From the NCBI GenBank assembly GCA_050181835.1, contig JBFXCU010000010.1:1-64000 (forward strand): a stretch of DNA of 64,000 nt, given 5' to 3'. Under the pieces are notes generated by a model. The model made no database searches and was not told where the DNA came from. It was given only the letters and a program-made list of their open reading frames with translations. Shown one piece after another: positions 1-8,515 of the stretch (positions are counted from its first letter, which is position 1; each line of letters opens with the position of its first letter). Both the position numbers and the translations under genes were made by a program. The DNA comes from CAILZL01 sp050181835. GTDB lineage: Bacteria; Pseudomonadota; Gammaproteobacteria; Steroidobacterales; Steroidobacteraceae.

Positions 1-83
1 GTCTTCTTGCGAGCACTTTCCAGCAACGGGCGGATCACTTCAAACTGACTACGACTGATGTCGCTCAGATACTTTTTCCTCAC
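1..83 (-). CDS. IS5-family-like transposase, N-terminal fragment cut by window edge
   Basis: Read on the minus strand from a GTG at 83, the frame is open to the window edge and begins VRKKYLSDISRSQFEVIRPL, followed by LESARKKT. From memory this matches the start of the small IS5-group transposase that carries the DUF4096 domain (KYPSDISREQFEVIRPLLESARKKT type). An in-frame stop lies 18 nt upstream of the GTG, so the start is close to right. Only 27 residues are visible, so it cannot be said whether the element is intact. Its neighbour at 120-360 is also transposase debris, which suggests nested insertions. Confidence 0.6.
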   Translation of the reverse strand, partial: MRKKYLSDISRSQFEVIRPLLESARKK

Positions 84-119
84 CCAACTCAGTCTGACTC
101 ATTCCAGAAAGATTTTGAA

Positions 120-360
120 CAGGTTCTAACTGGTAGAACTCGTCCAAGATCGTCTTGTGGAAGAGTTTGCAGATGCCATCAGGTTCGTAGTGACTTTGCC
201 TTGGTCTTGGTGTGCTCGATGCCATTCATCGCCCGGACACAACGGGTCATAATGCCGCGCCAGCTTGCCGTACTCGATGTCGCGACCAGTCAGGATGCGC
301 AGCATCGGGATTCCCTGTTCGGCAAAGAATGGTAGCAATTGGTCATTTAGCATAACCGGC
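120..360 (-). pseudogene. Degenerate integrase-core (IS481/IS3-type) transposase relic
   Basis: One minus-strand frame reads LNDQLLPFFAEQGIPMLRIL followed by TGRDIEYGKL. A second frame continues NGIEHTKTKAKS, and then DGICKLFHKTILDEFYQ. Together these reproduce the consensus of rve/DDE transposases: LLNDRVLPFFAEQGIPLLRILTDRGTEY, then IDHTRTKAKSPQTNGICERFHKTILDEFY. At least one frameshift separates the parts and the N-terminal half is not recognisable, so this is a dead remnant. The IS481 versus IS3 assignment is from memory of the motif and is not certain. Confidence 0.65.
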
Positions 361-456
361 ATGGGCGATGTCGATCTCCCAATACGCCAAGTCATCGTCG
401 CGTTTTTGTCCAAGACAGCCGACTCTTTGTTCGCAAACGTACTGCGTACGTAAGAG

Positions 457-497
457 GTACTGGTCAGCGGCACGTTTAGTCTGCCGCTGACCAGTAC
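457..497. repeat. Perfect 16-bp inverted repeat with 9-nt loop
   Basis: The arms GTACTGGTCAGCGGCA (457-472) and TGCCGCTGACCAGTAC (482-497) are perfectly complementary around a 9-nt loop. The repeat lies just outside the transposase relic, and no T tract follows on either strand, so it is not a standard terminator. It could be an IS-end remnant, a protein-binding site or a hairpin. The remaining bases to 628 show nothing recognisable. Confidence 0.7.
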
Positions 498-628
498 GAT
501 GTCTGTACGAACCTATCGTGGCTGAATTGCCCGCCCAATTGGTAGGAATGGGCAGGACTTTTTGGTTTGCTAGTTACAGTTATAAGCCACGATTACTGCT
601 GTTTCAACAAATGAGGTAAGCATCCTGA

Positions 629-1654
629 TCACCACGTCGAGGCCATGCCAAACGGAACATTGACTAGCGCGGCTTGTAGATGCGTAATCTTCCCATCCTC
701 GATCTTGAAGAATTCACTGACCACGGTTGTGTTGGGACTCGCCAGCGATGGCGGCATCAGACTGGGCTGTTTGTCGTGAGTGTCTTTCACGGGAGTGAAC
801 TCATCGCCGTCGTGATCGAACACTACGTTAGCCAATACTATCCCCTTGACTTCGTCGACCATAACATATCGTCTATCCCTGACACGTTGGAGGTAGTTCA
901 AACCCTTGCGCGCAAATTGCTGAGCACAGGTGAGGCTGGTTACAGCGGGATTCACCGGGGGGGGTACAATGCCTGGCGTTGGATCCGGATTGTTTGTCGT
1001 GCGTATTCCATTTTCGATGCGATTGCATCGATCATCCAGCGGCGGCGTAGGTAACGATTGATCGATCAGCCGGTCAAAGTACGCATCCGCAATTTTAACC
1101 ATGTCTTCGCGTGAAGTACGCTTCTGGCTGGGAACATCCTCCCGTAAGAAGTCGCTTGCCCAGTACCAGCCGCCCGGTACCATCCAGTGGCTATTGCCCA
1201 AACGTGGCACGAATGTTTCAATTTCTGAAATCTTGCCGCGCTCAATCTTGAGGCGCGCAAGAAAAAGAACCTTGTTGCCCAACTCCTCGACCACCGCAGT
1301 GAGTGCTACTGTTCCCTGCACTGGGTCAGCGAAGACAATGTCATGCGGTCCGGCACCGCTGATGGTCCGCCAAAGAGCTTGTCCCAGCTTCAGTGGGACA
1401 TTGTTTTCCGTGAATTTTACATCTGAGTGAACAAGCAAGGACTTACGGTCGTGCGAAATGAGCGCATCCCAGTAGTTCTCAGCAAATGCAGTAAGGCAGT
1501 CACGGTCGCACGATTCCTGGCTGGCGCGAGCATCAGGCGCGAAGAGCGCCAGCGCAATGCTGCTGATTGCAACAGCTACAAGTGTAACGAGTTGATACCT
1601 TTTGGTTCGGCATGAGAAGTGAGCCATGTGGCCATTAATCTTTCCGAAGATCAT
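629..1654 (-). CDS. Exported protein with two NTF2/SnoaL-like domains
   Basis: This 341-residue protein has a positively charged start and a hydrophobic stretch (about residues 22-38, LVTLVAVAISSIALALFAPD) ending in ARA, which looks like a Sec signal peptide. Residues about 50-170 and 185-340 each resemble the SnoaL/NTF2-like fold: a helix AENYWDALISHDRKSL, beta strands, and the ending IEDGKITHLQA. Such folds serve as enzymes or ligand-binding proteins; no catalytic residues can be assigned here. The start at 1654 follows AGGGGT with good spacing. It lies downstream of the MFS transporter on the same strand (263 bp gap) and may belong to the same catabolic island. Family confidence is moderate and function is unknown. 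Confidence 0.7.
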   Translation of the reverse strand: MIFGKINGHMAHFSCRTKRYQLVTLVAVAISSIALALFAPDARASQESCDRDCLTAFAENYWDALISHDRKSLLVHSDVKFTENNVPLKLGQALWRTISGAGPHDIVFADPVQGTVALTAVVEELGNKVLFLARLKIERGKISEIETFVPRLGNSHWMVPGGWYWASDFLREDVPSQKRTSREDMVKIADAYFDRLIDQSLPTPPLDDRCNRIENGIRTTNNPDPTPGIVPPPVNPAVTSLTCAQQFARKGLNYLQRVRDRRYVMVDEVKGIVLANVVFDHDGDEFTPVKDTHDKQPSLMPPSLASPNTTVVSEFFKIEDGKITHLQAALVNVPFGMASTW

Positions 1655-1917
1655 AACTTTACCCCTAAGATGTTCATGTACTTTACCTCTACCGGTATTT
1701 ACGGATACTTCAAATACGCACTGGCTGAAATCAAGACTTATCCAATTACATACGCAGCAAGCCGCCCCGTCCCGAGCATCTGTCTGTACAACACTACTGT
1801 ATTGGTAGACCTCGATTCATCGTCCGATTCTACGCTGCCATCGTTTCAATAGGCAACGGACACCCCCGTAAGCCGTTACCTCCATGTCATGCGTAGTGAA
1901 TATTACCAAGTCGATAG

Positions 1918-3213
1918 TCAATCAGCGATTGGCTGCTGTTTTGATGTCTCCACGGGTGGAAACGCGTTTGGAAAAAATAGCGGCACCAGACCCGCCAGCA
2001 TGGCCATACATCCGAAAAACACAATTCCCGTGCCGAATGATCCGGTGTACGTGCGCAACAGTCCAAATACGAACGGGCCAACGAACCCGCCCAATCCACC
2101 GGTTGCGACAATGATTGCAATGCCGCTTGCTGCGCCAGTGCCTTTCAGTTGACCCATGGGAACGGCGATAAACAGTGCTATAAAGCTAAGCAGTCCGAAT
2201 GCTGCCAAGCATGTCATGAAAAAGCTGAGCAAGCCGCTGGTCTGCACGCCTGCAATCAGGAAACCACCCACCCAAAAGGCAATAACCACAAGATGCCAGC
2301 GCCGTTCTCCCGTCCGGTCGGAATGGTACCCTACTAAAACGGTGCCCAGCGCAGCACACGCCCATGGTACCACCGCGACCAATGAGACCATAACGCTCGA
2401 CATTCCCGCAAACTGTGAGTCAAGCACTTGGGGCAACCAAAGCGAGAAGCCAAATGCCACCTGCAGATAGAGGAAATAGCAGGCTGAGTACAACCAGACA
2501 TGGGTAGACGCAAACGACTTCCAAAACCCACCCGTATTCACGTCGTGTGACGCTACGCTTTGCCTAATAGCCAGCAGGGCGTCGCGATCGTTGGTGGAGA
2601 GCCACGTTGCCGATTCCGGATCTCGCGGTAGACGCAGATAGATATAGATACCAAGGGCTATAGCGGGCATGGCCTCAACCAGAAACATCCATCTCCACCC
2701 AGCGAGGCCAAACGCTTCAAAGTTTAGCAGACTGGCGGCTAATGGTCCGGCCACAATCATCGCTATGATCGTTGCGAACACCCAGGCGGCATTGACCCGA
2801 CCGAGTTGAGATTTTGGATACCAGTGAGTGAAATAGTAATAGCAACCAGGGGCAAATCCGGCCTCAAATACTCCAAGCAGGAAGCGCAGCAAATAGAATG
2901 ACGTTGGTCCGGTGACTAGAGACATCGTTGCAGCGGATATGCCCCAGCCGATTATGATGAAGGCGAACCATCGCGGCGCGCCAATACGCACTAGAAAGTA
3001 ATTGCTTGGGACTTCAAATAGTGCATAGGCAATAAAGAACAGCCCGGCCCCAAAACCGTACATGGCAGGATCAAGGCCAATGGCCTGATTCATTTCCAAG
3101 GCGGCATAACTGACATTAACGCGATCCAAGAAGCTGATGAAATTGCCAATGCAGAGTACTAGCAAGACATTTCTGTTTATTAGGCGCTGACCTTGCGCAG
3201 ACAATATGCCCAT
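1918..3213 (-). CDS. MFS transporter, ACS family (phthalate/tartrate-type anion permease)
   Basis: This 431-residue protein has about 12 hydrophobic segments. The first helix carries NFISFLDRVNVSYAALEMNQ, and FEVPSNYFLVRIGAPRW follows; these are hallmarks of the anion:cation symporter (ACS) family, which includes tartrate, phthalate and glucarate transporters. It should sit in the inner membrane and import an organic acid with protons. The start at 3213 is preceded by AGGGGGA. The gene is divergent from the DUF6152/DUF6644 operon and lies on the same island as a Pht5-like decarboxylase, so an aromatic dicarboxylate is a reasonable guess for the substrate. That substrate is an inference. Confidence 0.85.
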   Translation of the reverse strand: MGILSAQGQRLINRNVLLVLCIGNFISFLDRVNVSYAALEMNQAIGLDPAMYGFGAGLFFIAYALFEVPSNYFLVRIGAPRWFAFIIIGWGISAATMSLVTGPTSFYLLRFLLGVFEAGFAPGCYYYFTHWYPKSQLGRVNAAWVFATIIAMIVAGPLAASLLNFEAFGLAGWRWMFLVEAMPAIALGIYIYLRLPRDPESATWLSTNDRDALLAIRQSVASHDVNTGGFWKSFASTHVWLYSACYFLYLQVAFGFSLWLPQVLDSQFAGMSSVMVSLVAVVPWACAALGTVLVGYHSDRTGERRWHLVVIAFWVGGFLIAGVQTSGLLSFFMTCLAAFGLLSFIALFIAVPMGQLKGTGAASGIAIIVATGGLGGFVGPFVFGLLRTYTGSFGTGIVFFGCMAMLAGLVPLFFPNAFPPVETSKQQPIAD

Positions 3214-3638
3214 TAAATAGTCCCCCTGAGGCTACATCTTTTGTTGAACGTTTGGCGTGCCTGCGCTAGTACTCAAGATGCCGCAATCGACATGCTTTTC
3301 CTTGCGCTGACAAGCGGGGAGTATACGTAGTCAGTAGATAAATAGTCAGTAGAAAACTTGCAGTAGTCGACGGCTCAGGTGCCGGCGGCCTTCACTAGAC
3401 TGGAGGTTCGACATCGAATGTTTATAATTCTTGACAGAATTTACAAAAATCTCATACTCATTGTGCTTCATACTAGGTGTACTGAAGAAAATAAACGGGG
3501 CTCAGTTGTGGATGATCAGTGCTTGGGCGCCTCACTGCTCTTGAAGCTGGTTGAAGCAATAGCAATCTGCCCTGTGCGACAGTGATATAATCGCGCTATT
3601 TCGGCTGAACACTGATCGGTCCGATGAGGAGGGTTAAG
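3214..3638. promoter_or_regulatory. Divergent promoter region with direct repeats
   Basis: This 425-bp gap separates the minus-strand MFS gene from the plus-strand operon and holds no convincing gene. Candidate plus-strand promoters are TTGACA (3431-3436) with CATACT (3453-3458) at 16-bp spacing, and an extended -10 TGATATAAT (3583-3591) about 47 nt before the chosen start of the next gene. The 11-nt sequence TAGTCAGTAGA occurs twice in the same orientation (3328-3338 and 3343-3353), 15 bp apart, as expected of a regulator site. No regulator gene is adjacent. Confidence 0.5.
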
Positions 3639-5042
3639 ATGGCGATGGTTCGTATAGCAGCGGTGGCACTCCTGTTGGTTGCGGCGCCGGTCACTTTGTC
3701 GTATGGCAATGAAGTGCAAAGCGTTGGTCGCGGTTGGAAAGTTCTGCCGATTTCCGACAGCAAAGATTTCAAACCGACAGGAGCAGGTGGCTCACAGAAC
3801 GGGGCGCAAAACATCGTTGCAGCGCGCAACGGTGCCGTACCTGCGGGAATTACGGCTTTGCCGCGCGATATCTTTACATCAGACGATTTTTACGTGGATC
3901 AGAAATTATGGACGGATCCGCGATATTTTCGGTGCAACAGTTCGCTGGCGCTGGAGACACAGCGGGGTAGTGATCCGCACTCGCCATCAATGATTGGCGA
4001 CACGCCACCTGCCAGTGGGGCGTGGGGATACTGTGACCGGGATCTTCCCAAGCAGAATATTGTTAGCCCGTATCCGTTCAAGAGCGCCAAGGAACACTAT
4101 GAAGCATTATTGGCTGAAACCAAGCGACACGGTGGGCCAACAAAATACAGCGCTGAAAATCTTCCTAAATGGGAAGGCAGGTATATGCGCAACACGGTTC
4201 TGGCAAATTATAAGCGTAAAGGGGTGCCTGTCGCGCCCTTGGTAGCTGATGGTGATACCTCCGAGCCGCCACAGTGGTACTTCCAGGATCTGAATCAGAT
4301 GCCGACCATCCTGTCGCTGCTGACGCCAGAATACCAGAGGCGGTACGTGCAGCAGGCCTATCATGCGGTGCAGGAAAATTCGCTGCCATGGCCAGCGTCT
4401 TTCTGCTGGCCCGAGGGTTTCATGCGGTTGTTTCACTATGCATCGCATCACTACAAGGACTTCATGCTCATGAAGGATCGCGTTGTAATAGTCACTGATT
4501 TTACGGCTGAAAATTTTATCCGCTTCATCAATGTCGGTCGATCCTTCAAGGAAGATGGCGACGTTCCACATTTGGGCCCGGCAGTGAGGCAGCTGTACGG
4601 CGAGACCATCGGTTTCTGGGATAAGGAAGCGTTGATCACTTGGACATCCAATATTCAGCACTGGTACACACATGGTTCACCAGAGCACAGCGACAATTTG
4701 CAGGTGATTGAGATCTATACGCCGCGATACAATAGCCGAAAGCAACTTGTCGGACTGCTGCATGAGGCTGTGCTTTACGATCCAGATGTGTTTGTAGAGC
4801 CCGTGCGGATAGTGGAGTTTGAGGTGCGGACTGGAGAATTGGCCAGTGTCGATCCATCTTCCTATGGTCGTTGTTCGCCCACTTACTTTCCGGTCAAAGG
4901 TTTTCCAAAGCCCGTTGCACCTGGCTCCACATTTGAATACGAAGTTCCGGACATGAGTGGCCGACCTTGGGCAGAAGGGTGGGAAAAGTATCTTGAAAAG
5001 AACATGAAACGTCCCGAAGAAGAGAAGTTGTTTGGCTTTTGA
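3639..5042 (+). CDS. Exported protein of unknown function in DUF6152/DUF6644 cluster
   Basis: This 467-residue protein begins MAMVRIAAVALLLVAAPVTL, an obvious signal peptide. AGGAGG at 3627-3632 sits 6 nt before the ATG at 3639, so the upstream ATG at 3624 is rejected. The central part (PWPASFCWPEGF, then VVIVTDFT, GETIGFWDKEALITWTS, HSDNLQVIEIYTPRY and DPDVFVEP) follows the pattern of an uncharacterised exported family in Sphingomonads and Gammaproteobacteria that I remember beside DUF6152 genes (PxxCxPxGxP, GxSxGxWxxxTLVxxT, HSDxLxVxERY, DPxxFxxP). The protein is periplasmic or envelope-bound and no enzyme activity can be claimed. It is the first gene of the island operon, 33 bp before the DUF6152 gene. 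Confidence 0.7.
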   Translation: MAMVRIAAVALLLVAAPVTLSYGNEVQSVGRGWKVLPISDSKDFKPTGAGGSQNGAQNIVAARNGAVPAGITALPRDIFTSDDFYVDQKLWTDPRYFRCNSSLALETQRGSDPHSPSMIGDTPPASGAWGYCDRDLPKQNIVSPYPFKSAKEHYEALLAETKRHGGPTKYSAENLPKWEGRYMRNTVLANYKRKGVPVAPLVADGDTSEPPQWYFQDLNQMPTILSLLTPEYQRRYVQQAYHAVQENSLPWPASFCWPEGFMRLFHYASHHYKDFMLMKDRVVIVTDFTAENFIRFINVGRSFKEDGDVPHLGPAVRQLYGETIGFWDKEALITWTSNIQHWYTHGSPEHSDNLQVIEIYTPRYNSRKQLVGLLHEAVLYDPDVFVEPVRIVEFEVRTGELASVDPSSYGRCSPTYFPVKGFPKPVAPGSTFEYEVPDMSGRPWAEGWEKYLEKNMKRPEEEKLFGF

Positions 5043-5075
5043 CGGCGGGTGTGTGTGACTGTGATGGAGTTTTCT

Positions 5076-5591
5076 ATGAAAGTGACTAGATTAAGTTTGA
5101 TGGCGCTGGTTGCAGCACTCACAGTGATGCCGATTGCGCGCGCCCATCATTCCTTTTCGATGTATGACGGAACCCAGACGGTGGTCCACACGGGAGTGGT
5201 GGTTCGAGTGAACCCTGATGCAAATCATATGCAGGTGTTTTTTGCGCCACTTAACGACCAACACACGGGGGTAATTAAAGGAGCGGACGGCAAGCCGGAA
5301 GTTTGGATGGTGGAAATGGGTACGGCAGCGGCGGAGGCTAGGATGGGTCTCACCGTGCAAACATTTCCGCCAGGCACAATTTTCAGTGTTGGGGCGTTCC
5401 CAGGTCGGGCTGACCCACACATCAGTAGTCGTTTAAATTGGGGCCTCTACAGCTGTCCGCCAAAGACGCCACCTGCGCCCGGTAAGTATTGTGATTCAGT
5501 TCCAGGAAGCGTAGCGTACGGGCCCGGCGTATTGCCCAAACCGGGAAAGCTGGAGAAAGAGGTCAAGCCGGACTATAGGCCTGCTCCATAA
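5076..5591 (+). CDS. DUF6152 family exported protein
   Basis: This is a 171-residue protein. GGAG lies 8 nt upstream of the ATG at 5076, which gives a clean signal peptide (MKVTRLSLMALVAALTVMPI). The mature protein starts AHHSFSMYDG, the His-His-Ser-Phe signature of DUF6152, followed by a small beta-rich region (VVHTGVVVRVNPDANHMQVF). The C-terminus is Pro/Gly/Lys-rich. The family is uncharacterised; the N-terminal His pair could bind metal, which is inference. It is co-directional with the exported protein upstream and the two DUF6644 genes downstream, the association seen in many catabolic loci. Confidence 0.75.
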   Translation: MKVTRLSLMALVAALTVMPIARAHHSFSMYDGTQTVVHTGVVVRVNPDANHMQVFFAPLNDQHTGVIKGADGKPEVWMVEMGTAAAEARMGLTVQTFPPGTIFSVGAFPGRADPHISSRLNWGLYSCPPKTPPAPGKYCDSVPGSVAYGPGVLPKPGKLEKEVKPDYRPAP

Positions 5592-5639
5592 CCCACGCGT
5601 AATACCGATGACTAGAGCTTGTTCCGGGGAACCAATCTG

Positions 5640-6161
5640 ATGCACGATTTTGCTTTATGGCTCTATTCCACTAAGCTGAGCGTTACTCTGCAGTCGCATA
5701 GCTGGATTGTACCTGCGTTGCAGGCAATTCATTTCGCTGCAATGGGAGTGGTCTTTTCATCGGTCTTCGCCGTGGCCATGAGATTGATGGGCTGGATCAG
5801 CCTCGATCAGACAGTTCCGGCGACAGTGCGGCGGTTTGCTCCTTGGTTCTGGGGTGCCCTCGGCGTCATGGCTACGACTGGCATCATACTCACGATTGCT
5901 GAGCCTGTCCGCGAGCTGCTGAGCATTTCCTTTCGTCTGAAGTTGGCACTGATTGCTATGGGCGCAGTCTTAGCCTGGTCTTTTCAGCGTAGTCTGCTGC
6001 AGAGCGATACCGAACGGTCCACCGCACTACTTGCACGGCCCGCAATTCGGATGATGATCATTGTTTACTCACTTATGTGGCTTGCTGTTGCCGTACTAGG
6101 TCGATTGATTGCCTGGGAAGTGTTGGTCTGGGGGCATCTGTCGCCCTTCAGTCAATTTTGA
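5640..6161 (+). CDS. DUF6644-like integral membrane protein (first of a pair)
   Basis: This is a 173-residue protein with four or five predicted membrane helices. The chosen start, ATG 5640, follows GGGGA and gives MHDFALWLYSTKLSVTLQSH. The first helix contains ALQAIHFAAMGVVFSSVFAV, the histidine-containing motif of the DUF6644 family, followed by the cytoplasmic motif RLMGW. It lies 48 bp after the DUF6152 gene and 41 bp before a paralogue. The family is uncharacterised. The histidines in membrane helices would fit a b-type haem or quinone role, but this is inference only. Confidence 0.65.
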   Translation: MHDFALWLYSTKLSVTLQSHSWIVPALQAIHFAAMGVVFSSVFAVAMRLMGWISLDQTVPATVRRFAPWFWGALGVMATTGIILTIAEPVRELLSISFRLKLALIAMGAVLAWSFQRSLLQSDTERSTALLARPAIRMMIIVYSLMWLAVAVLGRLIAWEVLVWGHLSPFSQF

Positions 6162-6202
6162 TGCAGCCGCTAGCAACACGACGTAAACCACTGGAGTAAT
6201 AG

Positions 6203-6739
6203 ATGGACGTAGCGAGATGGTACAACGCAATTGAAGCAACAGGCTTGGCCACGTGGTTACGCGTTTCAAATGAATACGCAATTCCGGTCATTAACTGTGT
6301 GCATGTGCTCGCACTGGGCATGGTATTTGGGTCGATTATCATTGTGGATCTGCGCATGCTCGGCGTGGCATCCGTCAACCGTCCCTACTCAGTCGTGGCC
6401 AATGACTACCTGCGATGGACTTGGGTCTCGTTTATTGTGGCGGCCATCAGCGGGGGGCTCATGTCCATTGCAAATGCTTCCATCATTTATGCCAATACGC
6501 AGTTTCAACTGAAGATGCTGGCGATATTGATTGCTGGCCTCAACATGGCTGTATTCCATCTGGTGACGGCAAAGTCTGTGCCGCAATGGGACAAGAACCC
6601 CCGGCCCCCGACACTGGTTAGGCTGACCGGGGCACTGTCGTTGCTATTGTGGTTCAGCGTCATCGTGCTGGGTCGATGGATTGGTTACACCAAAAGTCTG
6701 CACGTTGAGATCCCTGCCGACATTCAGTTCATTTTTTAG
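6203..6739 (+). CDS. DUF6644-like integral membrane protein (second of a pair)
   Basis: This 178-residue protein starts 7 nt after GGAG. It shares the layout of its upstream neighbour: a helix with INCVHVLALGMVFGSIIIVD followed by LRMLG, then about three further hydrophobic helices and a C-terminal segment LLWFSVIVLGRWIGYT (the neighbour has a corresponding LAVAVLGRLIAWE). The two are probably diverged paralogues that pair in the membrane. It is the last gene of the apparent four-gene operon from 3639; a 627-bp gap follows. Function is unknown. Confidence 0.65.
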   Translation: MDVARWYNAIEATGLATWLRVSNEYAIPVINCVHVLALGMVFGSIIIVDLRMLGVASVNRPYSVVANDYLRWTWVSFIVAAISGGLMSIANASIIYANTQFQLKMLAILIAGLNMAVFHLVTAKSVPQWDKNPRPPTLVRLTGALSLLLWFSVIVLGRWIGYTKSLHVEIPADIQFIF

Positions 6740-7366
6740 GTCAGAAGTCAGGTCGTGACTAGAGCTGATATTGTGGGACTTGGATAGTGGAGCGCGCGTA
6801 TTCCTCGATCCGTCAATCCAGAACCGCCACTGGGCTTCATGCTGCGGGACAACGGCGGTGAAATCGTAGCGGCTTACGCAGTACAGGGCAGACAGACAAC
6901 CAAACTGCACCGATAGTATGAGCGAACCGAGCGTATGCTGGCCCTTGAGTCAGAATCGTTTTGCTATCTCGAAACGACTGCGGAGACGGTCGGTTTTTTT
7001 ACCAAAGTGCTGCGCCTGGATGATTCAATCTCGTGTGCTAGCGAAAGCTCTGGCTGTGGTGACGCTGCAGACCGAGTGATCATGAGACTGCATTTTGGAA
7101 CCGTTTATGACATCTCCATAAGTTGGTCAAATGTCGTGAATATAGTGCTTCTGGCCAATCGTTGATTACCTCGTGCTTGAGCTGGAGTGCTTGAGTAAGT
7201 ACCTTGGATGGCTCTCATGACACTGAATTTGTTGACTGCCGTCCGGGGTTCCAATACCCTGATTTGCTAGCAGTTGACTGCGTCAGCGTCAGCATAAAAC
7301 AGGTGGTCATCGCAGGTTTCTGCGTCGGCCCAGTACAATACCCAATGGTGGAATTAGGAGATATTG
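6740..7366 (+). other. 627-bp gap, no convincing gene
   Basis: Short open stretches exist, for example a 76-codon frame at 6935-7165, but none has a good ribosome-binding site or a recognised family. A plus-strand frame around 6800-6900 looks faintly protein-like and may be the relic of a gene. AGGAG at 7357-7361 belongs to the next gene. TTGACT at 7274-7279 is a possible -35 with no clear partner. Confidence 0.5.
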
Positions 7367-8359
7367 ATGACTAACCTTACCTTGTCTATTGCAACCGGTG
7401 ACTACGACAGGGTACGTGCATTGGTCAGTGGTGCGGTGCGCATAGACGGTACTGACCCGATATTTAATTTGCTCGGACCAGAGGAAATTTTCTTTCGCGC
7501 CTTCAGAAATGCGGAGTTTGACGTGTGCGAATTGTCGTTCAGTAGCTACTGCTCACATGTTGCTCGCGGCGACTGTGCGTACATCGGTGTACCGGTATTC
7601 CCGTCGCGAATGTTCCGGCATGGTGCCATTTACATCCGTACTGACCGTGGCATTGAACAGCCATCGGATCTTATTGGCCGCCGCGTAGGCATTCCCGAAT
7701 GGCAGCTAACCGCACTGGTTTGGGTACGCGCATTGCTAGCGGATGAATACAAAGTACTTCCGGCAGACCTGAAGTGGGTTCAGGGGGGAATTGAAGAGGC
7801 TGGCCGAATTGAAAAAGCCAAGATAGATTTGCCCGCTGGCGTCGTTATTCAGTCTGCGCCGGCCGGGAGTACACTTTCCGGCATGCTGGAGGCTGGTGAG
7901 ATCGATGCCTTTATTTCGCCCCGTGCACCATCATGCTATGAACGGCGCGCGCCTAACATAGGACAGCTGTTTGGAGATACCGTCGGTGAAGCGACCAAGT
8001 TTTACCAAAAGACTCGCATATTCCCGATCATGCATGTGTTGGGAGTCAGGCGAGAGCTGGCGGAACGGCACCCGTGGTTACCAGTAGCCTTATTTAAGGC
8101 ATTTAATAGCGCAAAAGACATAGCAACCCAGCAACTCGCTGTGGTAGCGGCCTGCACGGTTACCCTGCCTTTCGTCGAAGAGCGACTCAACGAGGCTCGT
8201 CAACTGATGGGCGCTGACTACTGGTCCTATGGACTTGAATCCAATAGACACGTTATTGAAACTTTCCTCCGGCACCACCACAGTCAGGGACTGTCACACC
8301 GGCTGTTAAAGGCTGAAGAGTTGTTTCATCCGGCGACGCTCCAGACGCATAGAATTTAG
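7367..8359 (+). CDS. 4,5-dihydroxyphthalate decarboxylase-like protein (Pht5 family)
   Basis: This is a 330-residue protein. AGGAG lies just upstream of the ATG at 7367. It begins TNLTLSIATGDYDRVRALVS and carries AEFDVCELSFSSYCSHVARG, IGVPVFPSRMFRHGAIYIRT and GRRVGIPEWQLTALVWVRAL, the pattern of Pht5, a decarboxylase of bacterial phthalate degradation related in fold to periplasmic solute-binding proteins. There is no signal peptide, which favours a cytoplasmic enzyme over a transporter component. The usual partners (phthalate dioxygenase, dihydrodiol dehydrogenase) are not in this window. The true substrate may be another hydroxylated aromatic acid. Confidence 0.8.
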   Translation: MTNLTLSIATGDYDRVRALVSGAVRIDGTDPIFNLLGPEEIFFRAFRNAEFDVCELSFSSYCSHVARGDCAYIGVPVFPSRMFRHGAIYIRTDRGIEQPSDLIGRRVGIPEWQLTALVWVRALLADEYKVLPADLKWVQGGIEEAGRIEKAKIDLPAGVVIQSAPAGSTLSGMLEAGEIDAFISPRAPSCYERRAPNIGQLFGDTVGEATKFYQKTRIFPIMHVLGVRRELAERHPWLPVALFKAFNSAKDIATQQLAVVAACTVTLPFVEERLNEARQLMGADYWSYGLESNRHVIETFLRHHHSQGLSHRLLKAEELFHPATLQTHRI

Positions 8360-8515
8360 CTCTATTGAGCGAGATCGGTGAAGGTACAAGTAATGGTTAA
8401 GCGCCGACCTACAATCGGCGAGATACTCTTTACACTAGCATCCTAGCCACCTGATAAGCTGATTCAATCAGATATCGGTTCCGGTCTTTCTGGTAGAAGT
8501 TTAAAGACTTTGTTC

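Noticed and set aside
3379..3585. 68-codon frame in the divergent promoter region
   Set aside because: No ribosome-binding site or family match, and it covers the likely promoters.
6935..7165. 76-codon frame after the second DUF6644 gene
   Set aside because: No ribosome-binding site and no recognised family; kept only as a note in the gap entry.
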